Shown here: piece after piece, positions 43,458 to 46,391 of the stretch | Numbering within the stretch: the stretch's first letter is position 1 | How the letters are laid out: each line of letters opens with the position of its first letter | Assembly: GCF_001267535.1 (NCBI RefSeq) | Contig: NZ_JRXE01000005.1 | Location: 66,263-112,653, forward strand | Length of the DNA: 46,391 nucleotides | Source of the DNA: Winslowiella iniecta | GTDB lineage: Bacteria > Pseudomonadota > Gammaproteobacteria > Enterobacterales > Enterobacteriaceae | Reading direction: 5' to 3' | Notes under the pieces: model-generated | The model's input: the letters and a program-made list of their open reading frames with translations, nothing else | Told to the model about the DNA's origin: nothing | Database searches by the model: none | Made by a program: the position numbers and the translations under genes

Positions 43458-44329
43458 CTGCATTCCTTTTTGTTTTGTGCGTTGATATATCGTCTGAATA
43501 ATTCACGAAAAGCGTAAATGGGACCGACGCCGATAACAGCATAGGCTAACTTTATAATAAGTTGTGAAATTATCATGGTTTTTATTATTTCGCTACTCAG
43601 TACATTGTAGAAAGCGAGGGTACAGAATATGACACTGTCTATCGCCGAAGCGATAACCGTACTGGTGATCACCCGGATAAACAGAAAACGGGAATTGGTC
43701 AGCTCTTTTATTTTACATAACAGCCATGAATTGATGTTTTCAGATATCAGGTAAGCACAGCTGGAAGCGAAGAGTACGGCGACAATACTTTCAACAAATT
43801 CGCTATAAGATTTATTCAGCTCCCATTCACTCAGCCCAGGCAGCAGACTGGTTGCCCATAGTCCGGTAACAAATAAAGTATTGGCGATAAAAGAGATAAG
43901 AATAGTTCTTCTGGCCATTCTCATCCCGAAGAATTCATTAAGAATATCCACGAAAATAAAGGTCAGTGGATAAAAGAATATTGCCGGTGGTACAACGAAG
44001 TTGATCAACGTGATATGGATAGCTTTGATTCCGCTGATGGTGCAGAGAATATAAATCACACTCATAGCAACACTAAGTATCAAATAAGCATACCAGGATC
44101 GTTCATGCCGATCCGCCAGATCGTAGGATGTTATGGTGTTGGTATCACCATACAGACGGCGATAAAGTGCTTTAAGTTCGTTGCGATTAAAGTCGTCAGT
44201 AATGATGCTGTTTTCCAGCTCTTGTAAGCCGATATTAATATACTTGCCTGTGGCGAGTACCATAATATTAGCCTTTATAGTATCAGAGCGACTAAAACCC
44301 AATAGTTTGTATTTTTTATTGCAGTCCAT
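43454..44329 (-). CDS. VUT (YhhQ)-family transporter, probable queuosine-precursor importer, with N-terminal extension
   Basis: 291 residues; AAGGAT precedes the ATG. Six helices from about residue 79: [22 protein letters not shown] (about 119–140) and [48 protein letters not shown] match the VUT/YhhQ pattern. YhhQ imports preQ0 and preQ1 in E. coli. E. coli YhhQ has 221 residues; this one carries about 78 extra polar residues at the N-terminus ([26 protein letters not shown]) of unknown function. The stop overlaps queF by ATGA, strongly linking import to preQ0 reduction. Substrate is inferred from family and neighbour. Confidence 0.82.
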   Translation of the reverse strand: MDCNKKYKLLGFSRSDTIKANIMVLATGKYINIGLQELENSIITDDFNRNELKALYRRLYGDTNTITSYDLADRHERSWYAYLILSVAMSVIYILCTISGIKAIHITLINFVVPPAIFFYPLTFIFVDILNEFFGMRMARRTILISFIANTLFVTGLWATSLLPGLSEWELNKSYSEFVESIVAVLFASSCAYLISENINSWLLCKIKELTNSRFLFIRVITSTVIASAIDSVIFCTLAFYNVLSSEIIKTMIISQLIIKLAYAVIGVGPIYAFRELFRRYINAQNKKECR

Positions 44330-44355
44330 AAAATATTTATCCTTAAATATTTAAA

Positions 44356-44979
44356 CTACACCTCATTCAAGCTCACTCTTTCTTCAACAATCGCACCCAG
44401 CAGAATTTCATCATATTTATGCATATGGTCTTCCTGGGGGTTGTTTTGTCTAAAACACATCCCATCCTTTTCTGAGTAAAACAGTCCAAGCTGTTTATTT
44501 GATGGAGGGGTGTGACGCCTTATAATAAGTATATCATCAGGAAAAAATAGATTTTTAATATTGTCTTCTACTCTTAATGCAACCATGTTGGAGACGTCGC
44601 CAAAATACCATGTAACTGGGTATTGCGTAGCCAGAAATCCTATTCTCATCTTAAAGCAGGAAAGAAAATCTGACTGCGGGATCACTGGAATCGCCGCAGG
44701 ATTTTTATCTCCTTCGGGAGATAGCATTTTTTCAATGAACTCAATCTGCTCTAAATCATGGTTTTCAATGATATCACAAGTAACGCCAAAAAAGTCTGCA
44801 ATACGGGTTATGGTTGAGTGTTGAACGTTATTTACCTTACCTTCAAGGATCTTGTATAACGTTGCACGAGTTACTCCAGTACGGTTTGCAAACGAAACCT
44901 TTGTTTCACCACGACTTCGCATAATGTATTCTATGTTATTGATTATATTTTCTTTTCTTTGAGACCCCGATGCTTTCAT
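44356..44979 (-). CDS. XRE-family repressor with S24-like C-terminal domain
   Basis: 207 residues. HTH about 13–68: MRSRGETKVSFANRTGVTRATLYKILEGKVNNVQHSTITRIADFFGV. A variable linker is followed by a domain resembling the peptidase S24/LexA fold: VALRVEDNIKNLFFPDDILIIRRH (about 131–154), where LexA-like proteins have DSMxPxxxxGD. The usual Ser is Asn here and no catalytic Lys is evident, so self-cleavage is unlikely. First gene of the operon with the VUT transporter and queF (26 bases before the next start), so it probably controls that operon, perhaps by binding a ligand. It is clearly AT-rich, and prophage-derived ancestry is plausible. Confidence 0.8.
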   Translation of the reverse strand: MKASGSQRKENIINNIEYIMRSRGETKVSFANRTGVTRATLYKILEGKVNNVQHSTITRIADFFGVTCDIIENHDLEQIEFIEKMLSPEGDKNPAAIPVIPQSDFLSCFKMRIGFLATQYPVTWYFGDVSNMVALRVEDNIKNLFFPDDILIIRRHTPPSNKQLGLFYSEKDGMCFRQNNPQEDHMHKYDEILLGAIVEERVSLNEV

Positions 44980-45390
44980 TGATAAGCTTTCCCTGCCTTG
45001 TACATAACCGTTTAAAAATATTTATGTTTCTTATTTCTTTACTATAAGTTAATGATAAAGGAAAGTATAAATATATTAAAAAATGCTATGCTTCTTACCC
45101 TTGAGAAGTAAGTCTTATGTGTTAACTGTTAATGTAATTACATAATTTCTCATTGAATACATTTTATTATGCATACTGTATTCTTTTACGTTTACTTTGA
45201 TAAAATATATTATTTTATGTTGACTTCTATTGAGGTAAAAAGTTAATTTTCTTCATGAGTTCTACTGGCTGACTGGTTTGGCAGCTTATGGGGAGCCAGA
45301 TGTGGGACGGAAAGTGAATAAGGGAGGTCTATCAAACTGACAGAGCCTGGTATTAACTCTTAAATTACAACTGTCTTATCAGGAGATAAC
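44980..45390. other. AT-rich intergenic region between the divergent regulator and ner-like genes
   Basis: 411 strongly AT-rich bases separating the leftward queuosine operon from the rightward ner-like gene. No gene seen. It must hold both promoters. TTGACT at 45220–45225 is a possible rightward -35, but the spaced -10 (TTAATT near 45243) is poor. Confidence 0.5.
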
Positions 45391-45615
45391 ATGAATGGAA
45401 TCACTTTAAAAGACTGGCATCGGGAAGATATCCTTGCTGCTGTCAGGAAAAAGAAAAAGTCGCTAGCTGCACTATCAAGAGAAAATGGCCTTTCATCAGG
45501 TACACTGACTAATGCCCTACAGAGACCCTGGCCGCGTGGAGAGAAAATTATTTCCCGTGAAATTGGGGTGGCACCTGAAGAAATATGGCCCAGCCGCTAT
45601 ATGAATAAAAATTAA
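45391..45615 (+). CDS. Ner/Nlp-like DNA-binding protein
   Basis: 74 residues; AGGAG 5 bases before the ATG. It is almost wholly one Ner-type HTH: DWHREDILAAVRKKKKSLAALSRENGLSSGTLTNALQRPWPRGEKIISREIGVAPEEIWPSRY. The layout follows phage Mu Ner and E. coli Nlp/SfsB (DWHPADIIAGLRKKG, GLSSSTLANAL, RPWPKGE, IWPSRY). Ner represses the Mu transposition operon; chromosomal Nlp/SfsB homologues are small regulators of uncertain role. AT-rich flanks and the adjacent repressor suggest prophage origin, but no phage structural genes are in the window. Confidence 0.85.
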   Translation: MNGITLKDWHREDILAAVRKKKKSLAALSRENGLSSGTLTNALQRPWPRGEKIISREIGVAPEEIWPSRYMNKN

Positions 45616-45945
45616 ACCCAAAATATTGATAATGTAGCGTCTGTGTGTTTAATAACTGATTACCTTGCAAGTATTTTATAATAATCAACTGAAGTTATCA
45701 TTACTCAATGCCAGGGAAATATAACTTATCTCTCTTTATCTTAGAATGTTGATGAAAGTGACACCGTGCTGCAAAGGAAATCCACACCATCGAAAAGAGT
45801 ATGTTGCTAATCGTGCGAACGGTTAAAAAGAAAACTTTACCTGCAACATCAATAATTAAATACTCCAGCCACAACGGAAGAAAAAAACATCAGCCAGGAC
45901 TTACTGGCCTTTTTTCCTCTTAACTTGTGCAAGGAGCCAACTGTT
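45616..45945. other. Intergenic region before the DASS transporter gene
   Basis: 330 AT-rich bases with no supported gene. It should contain the transporter promoter. Near its right end is a hairpin with a T-run at 45893–45915. Confidence 0.5.
45893..45915 (+). terminator. Hairpin with T6 run in the leader of the DASS gene
   Basis: GCCAG-GACTTA-CTGGC followed by CTTTTTT, ending 31 bases before the transporter start. The stem is only five pairs. It may end transcription from the ner-like gene, or act in the transporter leader. Confidence 0.4.
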
Positions 45946-46391
45946 TTGACCTCTTTCTCTCCTGAACTCTGGCTGGCGGCGATCGTCGTCGCTGTCACCA
46001 TTTTGCTGTGGGCCACCGCGTTACTGCCGGAATTTATCACCGCATTGCTGTTTTTTGCTGCCGCCATGCTGTTGCATATTGCCCCGGCGGCCACGGTATT
46101 CAGTGGCTTTGCGTCATCGGCCTTCTGGCTGGTATTAAGTGGCTTTATCCTCGGCATCGCCATTCGCAAAGTGGGGCTGGCCGACCGGCTGGCACAGCTG
46201 CTGGCTACGCCGCTGACCGCCTCCTGGCCGCGTATGGTCGGCGGGGTGATTCTGCTGAGTTATCTGCTGGCGTTTGTGATGCCGTCGAATATGGGGCGTA
46301 TTGCGCTGCTGATGCCGATTGTCGGCGCGCTGGCGAAACAGGCCGGATTGCATCCGGGCAGTCGTGGCTGGATTGGGCTGGCGCTGGCGGT
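45946..46391 (+). CDS. DASS-family (SLC13-type) anion transporter, N-terminal part
   Basis: 148 codons before the window end. Start TTG at 45946, preceded by AAGGAG at 45931–45936. Helices appear at about 9–29, 33–50, 58–75 and 98–115. FASSAFWLVLSGFILGIAIRKVGLADRLA and AFVMPSNMGRIALLMPIVGAL match DASS/SLC13 transporters; the latter carries the SNT-like clamshell motif (PSNMGR here) where Na+ and carboxylate bind. Substrate class: di- or tricarboxylates or sulphate; not decided. Truncated by the window edge. GC content returns to the chromosomal level. Confidence 0.75.
   Translation, partial: MTSFSPELWLAAIVVAVTILLWATALLPEFITALLFFAAAMLLHIAPAATVFSGFASSAFWLVLSGFILGIAIRKVGLADRLAQLLATPLTASWPRMVGGVILLSYLLAFVMPSNMGRIALLMPIVGALAKQAGLHPGSRGWIGLALA

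Noticed and set aside
45037-45060. Imperfect palindrome upstream of the queuosine-operon repressor
   Set aside because: Only 16 of 24 positions are symmetric in very AT-rich DNA, which is easily reached by chance.
44356-45615. A prophage
   Set aside because: A repressor-like gene and a Ner-like gene are present, but there is no integrase, structural or lysis gene, and queF and a transporter occupy the operon.

Overview
The window reads as enterobacterial chromosome, most probably Erwiniaceae (Pantoea/Erwinia-like). This rests on protein-level recognition and on gene order: bcsGFE / bcsRQABC – pdeK(hmsP) – dctA – yhjJ – kdgK – pdeH – yhjG – yhjE – yhjD – yhjC is the Escherichia coli 79-minute region, opened by several insertions. 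Most of the DNA is moderately GC-rich; two blocks are clearly AT-rich (about 27.35–29.7 kb and 42.6–45.9 kb) and look acquired.

Region 1 (1–19.7 kb) is a double cellulose locus. A BcsD-type operon, entered at the 3' end of bcsB, gives bcsC, bcsD and bcsZ. A bestrophin-family gene follows. Then comes the E. coli-type locus: bcsEFG leftward (c-di-GMP co-receptor, membrane linker and phosphoethanolamine transferase) and bcsRQABC rightward. The second operon has no bcsZ; bcsC starts on the last base of the bcsB stop codon, so the single cellulase visible lies in the other operon.

Region 2 (19.8–25.1 kb) holds the EAL phosphodiesterase hmsP/pdeK, dctA and the M16-like pseudo-peptidase yhjJ. Region 3 (25.1–29.8 kb) is inserted between yhjJ and kdgK. 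It carries an 83-bp REP doublet, a secreted alginate-lyase-like protein, a GST, and a four-gene leftward cassette: outer-membrane barrel, small Gly/Ala-rich secreted protein ending in CxxCH, small membrane protein and exported C39-like cysteine peptidase. The cassette is laid out like a minimal Fap (functional amyloid) system and is the most interesting candidate for an undescribed system here.

Region 4 (29.8–37.9 kb) returns to the E. coli order: kdgK (with a KdgR-like box), pdeH (with a strong flagellar sigma-28 promoter match), the AsmA-like yhjG, a remnant of an XRE antitoxin, the MFS transporter yhjE, yhjD, and the LysR regulator yhjC. Region 5 (37.9–42.6 kb) has accessory metabolic genes: an SDR, a PhzF-family isomerase, a second GST, and a MocR regulator divergent from a LysE-type exporter. 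Region 6 (42.6–46.4 kb) is an AT-rich operon (XRE regulator, VUT/YhhQ-type transporter, queF) for queuosine-precursor metabolism, then a Ner/Nlp-type DNA-binding protein and the start of a DASS-family anion transporter cut by the window end.

Functionally the window is dominated by c-di-GMP-controlled matrix: two cellulose synthases, their c-di-GMP receptors (BcsA PilZ, BcsE), two phosphodiesterases (HmsP/PdeK, PdeH), a possible alginate lyase, and a possible amyloid-like secretion cassette.
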